A stretch of 61,450 nt of DNA. Source: Methanosaeta sp. PtaU1.Bin060. GTDB lineage: Archaea > Halobacteriota > Methanosarcinia > Methanotrichales > Methanotrichaceae. The stretch lies in the NCBI GenBank assembly GCA_002067365.1, contig MVRK01000023.1, forward strand, positions 1 to 61,450. The letters are read 5' to 3'. This document shows, in pieces, positions 26,847 to 34,791 of this stretch (position 1 is the first letter of the stretch; each line of letters starts with the position of its first letter). The notes beneath the pieces are model-generated. The model was not told the DNA's origin, made no database searches, and saw nothing but the letters and a program-made list of their open reading frames with translations. Position numbers and translations under genes: made by a program.

Positions 26847-27752
26847 TCAGCCTTCTTTCTCTCGATCCGATCTTCGATCTTCCTTTCCCAGTCTATTTTT
26901 CGGCTTATTCTTGCCTAATTTCTTTCTCGCTTCTCTGTCTGCCCTTCGATCCGGCCCCTCTTTTCCTTGATCCGCCTCTTCCCCCTGGCTTCGAAGCCTC
27001 GCCCAGATCTCCTCTTCCGACCCTATGCCATATTTTTTCTTGAAATAACGGGCCAGGTTCGCGATGTCGCGCTCCAGGAACTTCCGGGCCATGGGGTGAT
27101 CGAGGGTGACAGACTGTCCCATATCGATTATCACTGGCTCTCCCCGATCGTAGAGCACATTGAACTCGCTCAGATCGGCGTGGACTAGGCCAGCCCTGTG
27201 ATAGAGGACGCCGATGTATTCAGCGAGCTTCTCAAAGACCCTCTTCGCCTCGTCCTGCTCCAGATCCACATCCTTCAGCTGCGGGGCGGCTTGGTCCTTC
27301 TCGCCTACCATCTCCAGGACCAAGATGTTCTCCTTCATGGCCATGGGATGGGGCACGCGCACGCCGACCTCCTCCGCCCTGGTCAGGTTGCGATACTCCT
27401 TTTTGGTCCAGGCAGCGACGATGGCCCTCTTGGTGCCTTTCACTGTTCCGAACCTCGGGTCGCCATGCAGATAATCCTGCATCGCCTTGAAGTTGCTCGT
27501 AGTGACGCGATAGATCTTTAAAGCCAGCTCTTTCTCGCCCACGATGGCCTTGAAGATGTTAGCCTCCTTGCCTGTGCAGATGGAGCCGCCCAGGGCGTCG
27601 ATCACGCCCTTGCTGGCGAGGCTGTAGAGGTCCATCAGTGTGCGCTTATCGAAGACGGCCTCCTGAACGGAGAGGTCGTCCGAGTCCTTTATCCTGGTGC
27701 GAAGAACATCGATTTTGGTATCGAAATACTCATCCTTGGTCCGGCGGCTCAT
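26847..27752 (-). CDS. rio1: RIO1-type serine protein kinase
   Basis: 301 residues. RIO1 motifs: GSICTGKEANIFKA (nucleotide loop), ELALKIYRVTTSNF, EYRNLTRAEEVGVRVPHPMAM, LVHADLSEFNVLYDRGEPVIIDMGQSVTLDHP. It lacks the RIO2 winged helix. The last ~45 residues are a Lys/Arg/Glu-rich tail. It acts in release of late factors from the pre-30S subunit. The start overlaps the aIF1A stop by 4 bp. Confidence 0.95.
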   Translation of the reverse strand: MSRRTKDEYFDTKIDVLRTRIKDSDDLSVQEAVFDKRTLMDLYSLASKGVIDALGGSICTGKEANIFKAIVGEKELALKIYRVTTSNFKAMQDYLHGDPRFGTVKGTKRAIVAAWTKKEYRNLTRAEEVGVRVPHPMAMKENILVLEMVGEKDQAAPQLKDVDLEQDEAKRVFEKLAEYIGVLYHRAGLVHADLSEFNVLYDRGEPVIIDMGQSVTLDHPMARKFLERDIANLARYFKKKYGIGSEEEIWARLRSQGEEADQGKEGPDRRADREARKKLGKNKPKNRLGKEDRRSDREKEG

Positions 27753-28072
27753 GAAGTGCCTTTCAGAAAACCTTTACGCTGCAGCCAGTCCACCTGGGGC
27801 CCTGTGTATCTCCATACCACATCGGCCTTATCGTTCTGGAACTCCCAGGGGATGATTATCACCACATCGCCCTCTCTGATCCAGATCCTCTTCTTCATCT
27901 TGCCGGGGATCCGGGCCATCCTTGTGACCCCATCGATGCCCCTGACCTTGATGCGATTGGACCCGAGAAGGCTCTCCACGTGACCGAACATCTCTCTTTC
28001 CTGCTTGTGGGGGAGGCGAACCCTGGTTATGACTGCTCCTTCCTCCTCCTTTCCACGACCTCTTTTGTACAG
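27749..28072 (-). CDS. eif1A: Translation initiation factor aIF-1A, apparent CTG start
   Basis: The OB-fold core MFGHVESLLGSNRIKVRGIDGVTRMARIPGKMKKRIWIREGDVVII is unmistakable. From the ATG at 27991 the protein would be only 80 residues, lacking the family's basic N-terminal tail. The same frame continues upstream with YKRGRGKEEEGAVITRVRLPHKQERE, matching the usual VRLPRR-x-E-x-E-MFG pattern, to a TGA at 28084-28082. No ATG, GTG or TTG occurs there; a CTG at 28072-28070 sits 3 nt after GAGGTGAT, a good ribosome-binding site. CTG gives 107 residues, the normal length. aIF1A helps open the ribosomal A-site for initiation. Confidence 0.8.
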   Translation of the reverse strand: MYKRGRGKEEEGAVITRVRLPHKQEREMFGHVESLLGSNRIKVRGIDGVTRMARIPGKMKKRIWIREGDVVIIIPWEFQNDKADVVWRYTGPQVDWLQRKGFLKGTS

Positions 28073-28224
28073 CTTATCACCTCAAAGGCTATTGGACCTC
28101 AGATGAATGGGATCTCCGGGTTTTGTCGCGGGCCCAAGCCCGCTCAGCCGAAGCTTCTTCTCTGGCCCTTGAAGAAGTAAGAATCCCACTTAAATAGTTA
28201 AAGGTTGTGTCGATCAAAAGCGCA

Positions 28225-28298
28225 TGGGCCCGACGCGATTCGAACGCGTGATCCCCGCCGTGTGAAGGCGATGTCATAACCAGCTAGACCACGGGCCC
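28225..28298 (-). tRNA. tRNA-Val (CAC)
   Basis: A 74-nt cloverleaf: acceptor GGGCCCG/CGGGCCC with discriminator A, D arm GTCTAGCTGGTTATGAC, anticodon arm CGCC-TTCACAC-GGCG (anticodon CAC after U33), and T arm ACGCG-TTCGAAT-CGCGT. CCA is not encoded. No intron. Confidence 0.95.
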
Positions 28299-28429
28299 TC
28301 GAACTAAGGGAGCAGCATCAGCTATTAGTATCTTGCCCCCCGAGGATGCTTCAGGAGATAGGATTCAGCCCTCGCTTCGTCAGGGCAGAGGAATCATTTA
28401 AGTACTAATTCGCGAAGTGAATAATTTAA

Positions 28430-29227
28430 ATGAGTCCAGGCATCCTGAACCCGGCTTACGCTCTTTATGAACATCTCCTCGAGCGCAAGATCAAAGCAGG
28501 AGGCTCAATCGAGCACGTGGCCATCATTCAGGACGGCAACCGCAGGTATGCACATCAGAGAGGCATACCCAAGATCCTGGGGCACAGCCTCGGGGCCGAT
28601 ACATCAGAGATGGTCGCGGACTGGTGCCTGGAGCTTGGAATCAAGCACCTCACGCTTTATACGTTCTCCATGGAGAACTTCATGAGGGACGAAGAGGAGA
28701 AGCTGTATCTCTTCGGTCTTATCAAGAACAAGTTCAAAGAGCTTTGCACCTCCGAGAAGATACACAGAAACAGCGTTTGCGTTCGGGCCATAGGACGAAC
28801 AGAACTTCTTCCAAAGGATCTGAGAGATGAGATACTCCGCACCGAGGAGGCCACGAGGAAATACGGGAAGATGCACCTGAACATCGCTGTGGCTTATGGC
28901 GGACAGCGCGAGCTTGTCGATGCTGCCAGGGCGCTGGCTGCAGAGGTCAGAGCCGGGAAGATCAATGCGAAGGACGTCAGCGAGGAGCTGGTGGCGGAGC
29001 ACCTCTATCCGCAGGGCGGGACTGCGGTGCCCAAGGTCGACTTGATAATAAGGACGGGCGGTGAGTATCGCACATCCAATTTTCTGCCCTGGCAGGCCAA
29101 CGGCAACGAGTGCGCTGCTTATTTCTGCGCGCCCTACTGGCCCGAGTTCAGGAAGATCGATTTTTTGCGTGCCATAAGGACTGCGCAGACAAGGCGATCG
29201 GGCGGACGAGCAAGCCAACAAGCTTAA
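28430..29227 (+). CDS. uppS: cis-prenyltransferase, (poly-cis) isoprenyl diphosphate synthase
   Basis: 265 residues. VAIIQDGNRRYAHQRG (catalytic Asp), GHSLGADTSEMVADWCLELGIKHLTLYTFSMENF, LNIAVAYGGQRELVDAAR and DLIIRTGGEYRTSNFLPWQANGNE define the UppS family (COG0020). It makes the long-chain polyprenyl diphosphate used as lipid carrier for N-glycosylation and cell-wall sugars. Its 5' side is AT-rich with ATG in AATTTAAATG, suggesting a short leader. tRNA-Arg follows 33 bp after the stop. Confidence 0.95.
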   Translation: MSPGILNPAYALYEHLLERKIKAGGSIEHVAIIQDGNRRYAHQRGIPKILGHSLGADTSEMVADWCLELGIKHLTLYTFSMENFMRDEEEKLYLFGLIKNKFKELCTSEKIHRNSVCVRAIGRTELLPKDLRDEILRTEEATRKYGKMHLNIAVAYGGQRELVDAARALAAEVRAGKINAKDVSEELVAEHLYPQGGTAVPKVDLIIRTGGEYRTSNFLPWQANGNECAAYFCAPYWPEFRKIDFLRAIRTAQTRRSGGRASQQA

Positions 29228-29259
29228 TTACAGGAAGCATGCCATGACGGTTGTTGTCT

Positions 29260-29345
29260 GTCCCGATGGGGTAGTGGACATCCCGGAGGCCTGCGGAGCA
29301 TTGCGCAGCAAGCCTTCAACCCGGGTTCGAATCCCGGTCGGGACG
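29260..29345 (+). tRNA. tRNA-Arg (GCG) with a 14-nt intron
   Basis: Acceptor GTCCCGA/TCGGGAC with discriminator G; D arm GGG...CCC; T arm CCGGG-TTCGAAT-CCCGG. The anticodon stem GAGGC/GCCTT holds CTGCGG, then an insert, then A. Removing 14 nt (29297-29310, the standard 37/38 position) leaves loop CTGCGGA with U33 and anticodon GCG, which reads CGC. The insert pairs with the anticodon (CTGCG with CGCAG) and leaves a CAA bulge at the 3' junction, as expected for archaeal splicing endonuclease. Mature length is 72 nt. TATA-like CTTAATTA at 29223-29230. Confidence 0.88.
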
Positions 29346-29469
29346 CTCGATTATTGGTAGAAGATGGCGATTCGAGATCGGATCTCTGTCATTGCCGGGC
29401 ATCGCAGAAACGATTCTGAGCTGAGCGTGCGCCTCAAGAGATAAGCAAATAAAAGAACCAGCGGATCTC

Positions 29470-29982
29470 TTATGCCTGGCTGCTCAGGAGGATCTCCCCC
29501 TCCTCGGTGACGAATATCTCAGCCTCCTTCTCAAGGGCCCTCCTCTTGAAGAGGCTGGGGGCCTTGCGCCGGAGCTGAACTATGATGTCGAGGGAGGTGA
29601 TCGGCAGCCTGATAGCTCTTTTATCTGCCGCCTCGAAGATCATCCTCGGGAGATCGAAGACGTCCGTCCCTGCATCGGCCTTGAGGGAGATCGGCGCGCG
29701 AATCATCATCCACTGCTTCAGCGTCCTCTCGGCGCGCAGGATGTTCTGGTGGGCGCGCTTCTCAAGGATGCTGATGTTGGAGCGCGTCGTCCCGAGCATG
29801 TCAGCCACCTCCTGCTGCGAAAGCCCCTGCAGCCGCAGCTGCAGCACTTGCAGCTGCCTCTCTGTGAAGAAGGATTCCTGGCCTCCCTCGGCCTCTCTCG
29901 CTTCTTCCTCGCCTTCGTCCCCTTCTATGCGTTCGAGATTCATCTCACCTTTTACAAGAGTGCTGAAAGAAGATAAAACCAT
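29470..29982 (-). CDS. tfx: Tfx-family DNA-binding transcriptional regulator
   Basis: 170 residues. The helix-turn-helix at ~40-95 (FFTERQLQVLQLRLQGLSQQEVADMLGTTRSNISILEKRAHQNI) followed by an acidic C-terminal domain is the Tfx family, described from Methanothermobacter as a protein binding the fmd (molybdenum formylmethanofuran dehydrogenase) promoter region. It lies 13 bp after tupC in the tungstate-type transporter operon, which supports an oxyanion- or Fwd-related regulatory role. The ATG at 29943 (MNLERIEG) is an alternative start nearer the family's usual length, but AGGTGAG lies only 1-2 bp before it. Confidence 0.88.
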   Translation of the reverse strand: MVLSSFSTLVKGEMNLERIEGDEGEEEAREAEGGQESFFTERQLQVLQLRLQGLSQQEVADMLGTTRSNISILEKRAHQNILRAERTLKQWMMIRAPISLKADAGTDVFDLPRMIFEAADKRAIRLPITSLDIIVQLRRKAPSLFKRRALEKEAEIFVTEEGEILLSSQA

Positions 29983-29995
29983 CTTTCCCCTGCCG

Positions 29996-30712
29996 TCACC
30001 AGGTCACAGAGGGGAGCGAGAAAGATTCATCCTGCTTCATCACAGCCGCCAAGACCTCTTCAGGCCTCCCAAGCCCAGTCAGCCTTCCTTCCCGAATCAC
30101 AGCGACCCTGTCGGCCAGTCTATGGCACTGCTGCATATTGTGAGTTGCCATGATAACTGTTGTCTTGCGCGAGAGATCGTGAATGAGGCGATCTATCGAG
30201 GCGGCGCTCTTCGGGTCCAGGTTCGCAGTCGGCTCGTCCAGGAGGAGGAGCTCAGGCTCCAGAACCAGTGCTCTCGCGAGGGCCGTCCTCTGCATCTCGC
30301 CTCCTGAGAGGGTGCTGGCGATGCGAGAGCCGAAAGAATCCAGGCCCACTGCCCTCAGGCTCTCATCAACCTTTCTCGGATCACCCATTTTGCGGACATT
30401 GAGGCCGAAGGAGATGTTCTCGCGCACGCTTCCCTTGAACATCACCGGCTTTTGAAAGACCATCGCCATCCTGCGGCGTGCTCGAATCTTCTCCTTCTCA
30501 GGAAGAGCGGTGATATTCACTCCGTCGAAGATCACACTTCCCTCGCTTGGCTCATCAAGGAGGTTTATCAGGCGAAGGAGGGTGGTCTTTCCCGAGCCCG
30601 TCGGGCCTATCAGGGCCAGGACATCGCCCCTCTCTACGCTCAGGCTTATGTCCTTGAGGATCTGCGCCTGGCCGTAGGCCTTTCCCAGCTCCCTCGTCTC
30701 CAAAAACGTCAT
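29996..30712 (-). CDS. tupC: Tungstate/molybdate-type ABC transporter ATP-binding protein
   Basis: 238 residues with Walker A GPTGSGKTTLLRL, Q-loop VFQKPVMFKG, signature LSGGEMQR, Walker B LLLLDEPTANLD and switch His in ATHN. It belongs with the TupA/TupB genes upstream and powers oxyanion uptake. ATG 30712 is chosen because GGTGATGAG directly precedes it and ABC domains begin at MTFLETRELGK; the in-frame GTG at 30745 would add a Cys-containing leader. Confidence 0.9.
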   Translation of the reverse strand: MTFLETRELGKAYGQAQILKDISLSVERGDVLALIGPTGSGKTTLLRLINLLDEPSEGSVIFDGVNITALPEKEKIRARRRMAMVFQKPVMFKGSVRENISFGLNVRKMGDPRKVDESLRAVGLDSFGSRIASTLSGGEMQRTALARALVLEPELLLLDEPTANLDPKSAASIDRLIHDLSRKTTVIMATHNMQQCHRLADRVAVIREGRLTGLGRPEEVLAAVMKQDESFSLPSVTW

Positions 30713-30762
30713 CTCATCACCGTCCGCGCTGCAGCCACAGTGCAATTATACCTCTCTGCAGC

Positions 30763-31449
30763 TCACCATCCCTGGACCTTTCCCAGCACCAGGTTGATCG
30801 CCAGCGAGAGGGTTATAAGTATTATTCCAAGGGCCATCGAGAGCTCCAGGTCTCCCATGGAGGTATTGAGTGCGATGGCTGTGGTGAGGACGCGGGTGTA
30901 GCCCTGGATGTTCCCTCCGACCATCATGGCCACGCCCACCTCCGAGAGGGCTCTTCCGAATCCGAGAAGCACAGCAGCCATCACAGCAGGCCTTGCCTCT
31001 TTTATCACTGTCAATATCACCTGAGCCTCGCTCGCCCCAAGGGACTTCGCGGTCTCCTTGATCTGCGGGCTCACGCCTGCGAGGGCCGAGATGGTGAGCC
31101 CTGTCATGACTGGGCTGACGAGGATCGTCTGGCCTATGATCATGCCTGCAGGCGAGAAAAGAAGGTGTAGGCCTCCAAGGGGCCCAGAGCGCGAGATGAG
31201 CAGGAAGACCAGAAGGCCTACTGTCACTGTGGGAAGGCCGTATAGCGTCTGGATCAGGTTGACAATAGCCCTCTTGCCCCAAAAACTACGAAACTCGATG
31301 AAACCGCCCAGGGGTATGCATATCAGGGCAGCCAGAAAAGCAGAGGTGAGGGAGATAAAGAGGGATCTGGCTGTGATCTCCACCACCACGGGATCAAGTC
31401 TCGCTATCAGCTCGACTGCCTTGAGAAGCCCATTCCAGATCTCTTCCAA
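30763..31449 (-). CDS. tupB: Tungstate/molybdate-type ABC transporter permease
   Basis: 228 residues with about five membrane helices. It shows RSLFISLTSAFLAALICIPLGGFIEF and the permease EAA-like loop ETAKSLGASEAQVILTVIKEARPAVMAA, where the ATPase docks. FGRALSEVGVAMMVGGNIQGYTRVLTTAIAL is typical of tungstate/molybdate permeases of the TupB type. Middle gene of tupABC. Confidence 0.9.
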   Translation of the reverse strand: MEEIWNGLLKAVELIARLDPVVVEITARSLFISLTSAFLAALICIPLGGFIEFRSFWGKRAIVNLIQTLYGLPTVTVGLLVFLLISRSGPLGGLHLLFSPAGMIIGQTILVSPVMTGLTISALAGVSPQIKETAKSLGASEAQVILTVIKEARPAVMAAVLLGFGRALSEVGVAMMVGGNIQGYTRVLTTAIALNTSMGDLELSMALGIILITLSLAINLVLGKVQGW

Positions 31450-31496
31450 CAGCCCTCACCGCTGGCTTCCTTTGCAGCTAAATCGATTGTATCTTC

Positions 31497-32429
31497 TCAG
31501 GCCTCTGCACAGGTGGCGCTGGCCGAAACAGCGCACTCAGCGGGCGGGCAGCCAATGGCGGCGCAGTTGCCCTTGGCCGGGAAGAATATCTGTTGGCCGA
31601 ACTTCTCTGCTCCATAATCCGCGATCAGCTTCTGGCCCTCATCGGATACGAGGAAGTTTATGAAGTTTGTGGCCATCTCGCAGTTCACCCCAGGGCGCTT
31701 CATCGGGCTCACGGCGATAGCTGTGTAGACATTTAGAAGCTCGTTTCCTCCCTCGATCAGGGGGACTAGGGTGAAGTTGCCCTTGTATTGCGCATTGTAG
31801 GCCATGAAGGTGGACATGTCGCTCAGAGTGTAGGCGCTCTTCTCATTGGCCATCATGAGCGTCGCTCCCATGCCCTGGCCCGCGGAGATGTACCAGCGGT
31901 CCGAGGCATTGAATTTCGAGATATTGTAGCCCGCTGCCTTCCAGAGGTTTTTCTCCTTGGTGTAGGTTCCAGAGTTGTCTCCCCTCGACACGAACATGAC
32001 CTTCTCAGGGTCTGTCCTTCCCTCCTCCAGGATCTTCTTGAAAGCCTGGGTGGCGTTCAGCCCCTTGACGCTCGCGGGGTCTCCTCTTGGTCCCACAACG
32101 TAGAAGTAGTTGTAGGCGATGCATCTCCTCTCAAGCCCGTTGCCGCTACCAACGAACTTCAGCTCAGCATCTTTGTCGTGTACCAGGAGGACATCAGCGT
32201 CTCCCGTCTCGCCGAGCTTGATGGCCGCTCCGGACCCAACGGCGATGACATCCAGGGAAACATTGTACTTCTCCTCGAACTTCTGCTTAACCACATCCAG
32301 GAGCCCTGTATCATGAAGGCTGGTCGTCGTAGCCAGCCTCAGCCTTTCGCCGTCTGATGCCATCGCAGCAGTGCATAAGACAGCCAGCGCCATGAGCATC
32401 ATCGAGATCTTGAGGATATAGCCCCCCAT
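31497..32429 (-). CDS. tupA: Extracytoplasmic tungstate-binding protein, TupA type
   Basis: 310 residues with a signal peptide (ILKISMMLMALAVLCTAAMA). The ligand-site motif LRLATTTSLHDTGLLDVV and the later VSRGDNSGTYTKEKNLW are the TupA signatures for tungstate/molybdate capture. The C-terminal ~25 residues form an extra Cys-rich tail (four Cys) not usual in the family. ATG 32429 is preferred over GTG 32438 because it directly precedes the signal peptide. It leads the tupABC-tfx operon. Confidence 0.9.
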   Translation of the reverse strand: MGGYILKISMMLMALAVLCTAAMASDGERLRLATTTSLHDTGLLDVVKQKFEEKYNVSLDVIAVGSGAAIKLGETGDADVLLVHDKDAELKFVGSGNGLERRCIAYNYFYVVGPRGDPASVKGLNATQAFKKILEEGRTDPEKVMFVSRGDNSGTYTKEKNLWKAAGYNISKFNASDRWYISAGQGMGATLMMANEKSAYTLSDMSTFMAYNAQYKGNFTLVPLIEGGNELLNVYTAIAVSPMKRPGVNCEMATNFINFLVSDEGQKLIADYGAEKFGQQIFFPAKGNCAAIGCPPAECAVSASATCAEA

Positions 32430-32459
32430 ATCTATCACGATCTTAAATAAACAAGCTTA

Positions 32460-32481
32460 CGATAAAAGGTTTATGTTATCG
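32460..32481 (-). promoter_or_regulatory. Candidate operator of the tupABC-tfx operon
   Basis: A perfect 6-bp inverted repeat CGATAA-N10-TTATCG lies 31 bp upstream of the tupA start and overlaps the likely TATA region (minus-strand CCTTTTATCG). The shape, with CG at both outer edges and an AT-rich core, resembles molybdate/tungstate regulator boxes, but the binding protein is unknown; Tfx itself or a ModE-like protein are candidates. Confidence 0.4.
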
Positions 32482-32690
32482 CTCCTGGAAACCTCATAGA
32501 TTCCGGCCCATAGATGGTCACAAAATGCTTATATCTTTGCGACTCCTTCTTAACAAAATAACTTGAATTTGTCGCATCAAAGATCCAGAGCGACCTGACG
32601 ATGAATGCCGCATCTCACCGTTATCCGCTCATTCGGATGAAAATATCGGAGATGTTGACAGATTGTTGTGAAGAAATCAGGAGGGTATTG

Positions 32691-33437
32691 ATGAGATACT
32701 TGAAAGAAATTGTGATTCTAACTTTTTTGTTAGGATTGCTCGTCAGCAGCGCATCTGCCGACGATGACCAAAATCCGCTCGCATTTGCCTCTGCAGGCAT
32801 GCCAACGGATTCCGCCAGCCTCGTCTCAGATACGGGACTCACCTCGGCTACTAGCTACTCCTTTGTTTCAGGATTCCCTTCAGCGTCTTCGGGCTTTGGC
32901 GCTAGTGCAGGCGTTCCCACAAATTCTTTGAGCTTTGCTGTTAGCGCAGGTTATCCCACAGCATCTTCAGGCTTTGGTGCCAGTGCAGGCATCCCCATGG
33001 ACTCGGCGCTCAGTGCTGCTGCATACGCTACAACCGCACCGCCCGTCGCTGAACAAAATTCACTCATCGCATATGATGTGGCCGCGTCTCCACCCACGGC
33101 AGTATATTACGGCGGAAGTTTGATCCCCTGGGCAAGCTTTTATCCCTCATTCAGAGGAACCACGCCGATGCTCTGGGTGCTCACAAGAGGCGGATGGAAC
33201 ATATACGCAACCTGCCCGATAGGAGGATGGGCTCGATATCTGATGTACATCCCGTATTCAGGGTCTCTGAAGATGTATGAGATATACCCTGATACCAGCG
33301 TGCGATTTTATAATTACGGCTGGAGTTCTCCAGGCTACAAGTACCTGTGGTTCTTTGCAGACACGCCGGGAAGACATATCTCCTTCATCACATTAACCGA
33401 CCGGCCAAGCAATTGCGTGACCATTGACGTATCTTAA
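32691..33437 (+). CDS. Secreted repeat-containing protein with Trp/Tyr-rich C-terminal domain
   Basis: ATG 32691 is chosen because AGGAGG lies 8 bp upstream and a signal peptide (EIVILTFLLGLLVSSASA) follows. Residues ~20-115 hold imperfect repeats of the form SSGFGASAG-[V/I]-P...S. The C-terminal ~110 residues (TPMLWVLTRGGWNIYATCPIGGWARYLMYIPYSG and WFFADTPGRHISFI) form a beta-rich domain with two Cys. No named family recognised. It lies between the tup and fwd operons on the opposite strand, so it is probably unrelated in function. Confidence 0.8.
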   Translation: MRYLKEIVILTFLLGLLVSSASADDDQNPLAFASAGMPTDSASLVSDTGLTSATSYSFVSGFPSASSGFGASAGVPTNSLSFAVSAGYPTASSGFGASAGIPMDSALSAAAYATTAPPVAEQNSLIAYDVAASPPTAVYYGGSLIPWASFYPSFRGTTPMLWVLTRGGWNIYATCPIGGWARYLMYIPYSGSLKMYEIYPDTSVRFYNYGWSSPGYKYLWFFADTPGRHISFITLTDRPSNCVTIDVS

Positions 33438-33438
33438 A

Positions 33439-33462
33439 TTTTTTACTTTTTTTGTTTTTTTT
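33439..33462 (+). terminator. Oligo-T terminator
   Basis: Three T runs (6, 7 and 8 T) follow directly after the stop of the secreted protein gene, ahead of the convergent fwdB end. Confidence 0.7.
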
Positions 33463-33486
33463 AAAAAATGAGCAGGCCCCTCGCCT

Positions 33487-34788
33487 CTATCTCAGGCTTT
33501 TGACCCTTTGGAATATCTGCCGCATTGTATCCTCATTGCTCTTTGTAAAGCCGAAGGGCGAGCTTGTGAAGGGCTGGAAGTAGACAGGCACGTCGTCCAG
33601 GCGGTAGAATGTCCCGTCGCACTCCATGGCATCTATCACACCCGGCAGGACGACATCGGAGATCATTGTGGTGGGGCACGGCGAGATATCGATGCAGGCC
33701 ACGGGGATCTCGGCCATATACTCGGCGCACGCTGCGGGAAAGTGGGAGACCGGGTCCGCAGAGACTATCAGCGCTGCATCGACATCCTTCTCCCTCAGCA
33801 GGTCGACTGCAGTGTACTCACCAGGATTGTAGCGGGGATAGCCGCGCGAGAAGTCCAATCCGAAGGGGTACCCGTAGAGATAGGATGCGACCTGATTGAA
33901 TCCTGCCACATTGCAGTGGCCCCGCAGAGCGCCTATGATGAACTTCGTCTGGCCGTTCAGCTCCTTGACCAGGTTGAATGCCGCCTCAGCATTGCGGTGT
34001 TTGCCGTAGGAGGAGGCGATGCCCAGGCCGACATATATGGCCCCGAATTTGCAGTCGAGCATCATCCTCATCATCTCCTCCAGCTGGGCTATGGAGACGC
34101 CCGTTATCTTCTCCACAGAAGGATGCGGCCTTTTGCCGTGAAGCAGCGTCAGAAGCGCTGAGAAAAGCTCATAATCAGTATTGGGCTTCGGCTGGATGTG
34201 CAGGTCTGAGTTCTCGGCTGTCACAGACCTCCGTGGGTCCACAGTGATGACCTTCCTGTCGAACCTGCCCCTGCGAGTCCAGTAGCCGCGAGGGTAAACA
34301 GCATATCTGGACATGTGTCTTGGCATCGACTCCAGGGGATTTGAGCCCCAGTATATCGTCAGATCCGCCCTGGACTTGCTCTGGCCTGCTGTTGCTCCGA
34401 CGCGCCCGGCCTCCTGGATGCCCATAGCCGTAGGCCCGTGGCAGACTGTGGAGTTGGAGTCCACGACAGCGCCCAGGAATTCCCCCAGGTGCAGGCCGAC
34501 CTCCATCGCCTCGCAGGATGTCTCGCTTCCCATGAAGATCAAAGGGCGCTTGGCATGGACCAGGATCTCGGCACTCCTTTTGACGGCCTCATCCCATCCC
34601 GCAGGCCGCAGGCTTCCGTGCTCTCTCAACAGCGGCTCCCTGATCCTGTGGGCGCTCACGATCTCCTGAAACTTGGCGTTTCCCATCTTGCAGGCATTCC
34701 TCGTCGTAATCCTGCCACCTTCCAGCTCCACCTGAATATCGTCGCAGGAGGCACCGCAGACGGGGCAGACTATGTTCTTGCTGACCAT
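33487..34788 (-). CDS. fwdB: Formylmethanofuran dehydrogenase subunit B (catalytic W/Mo-bisPGD subunit)
   Basis: 433 residues. It begins with a [4Fe-4S] motif (CPVCGASCDDI... NACKMG) and has the metal-ligand Cys in DSNSTVCHGPTAMG, which is Cys and not selenocysteine here. The molybdopterin oxidoreductase core follows (LTIYWGSNPLESMPRH, ITVDPRRSVTAENSD). It catalyses CO2 reduction to formate inside the Fwd complex. Last gene of fwdFACDB; 3-bp gap after fwdD. Whether the metal is W or Mo is not visible from sequence. Confidence 0.96.
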   Translation of the reverse strand: MVSKNIVCPVCGASCDDIQVELEGGRITTRNACKMGNAKFQEIVSAHRIREPLLREHGSLRPAGWDEAVKRSAEILVHAKRPLIFMGSETSCEAMEVGLHLGEFLGAVVDSNSTVCHGPTAMGIQEAGRVGATAGQSKSRADLTIYWGSNPLESMPRHMSRYAVYPRGYWTRRGRFDRKVITVDPRRSVTAENSDLHIQPKPNTDYELFSALLTLLHGKRPHPSVEKITGVSIAQLEEMMRMMLDCKFGAIYVGLGIASSYGKHRNAEAAFNLVKELNGQTKFIIGALRGHCNVAGFNQVASYLYGYPFGLDFSRGYPRYNPGEYTAVDLLREKDVDAALIVSADPVSHFPAACAEYMAEIPVACIDISPCPTTMISDVVLPGVIDAMECDGTFYRLDDVPVYFQPFTSSPFGFTKSNEDTMRQIFQRVKSLR

Positions 34789-34791
34789 GGC

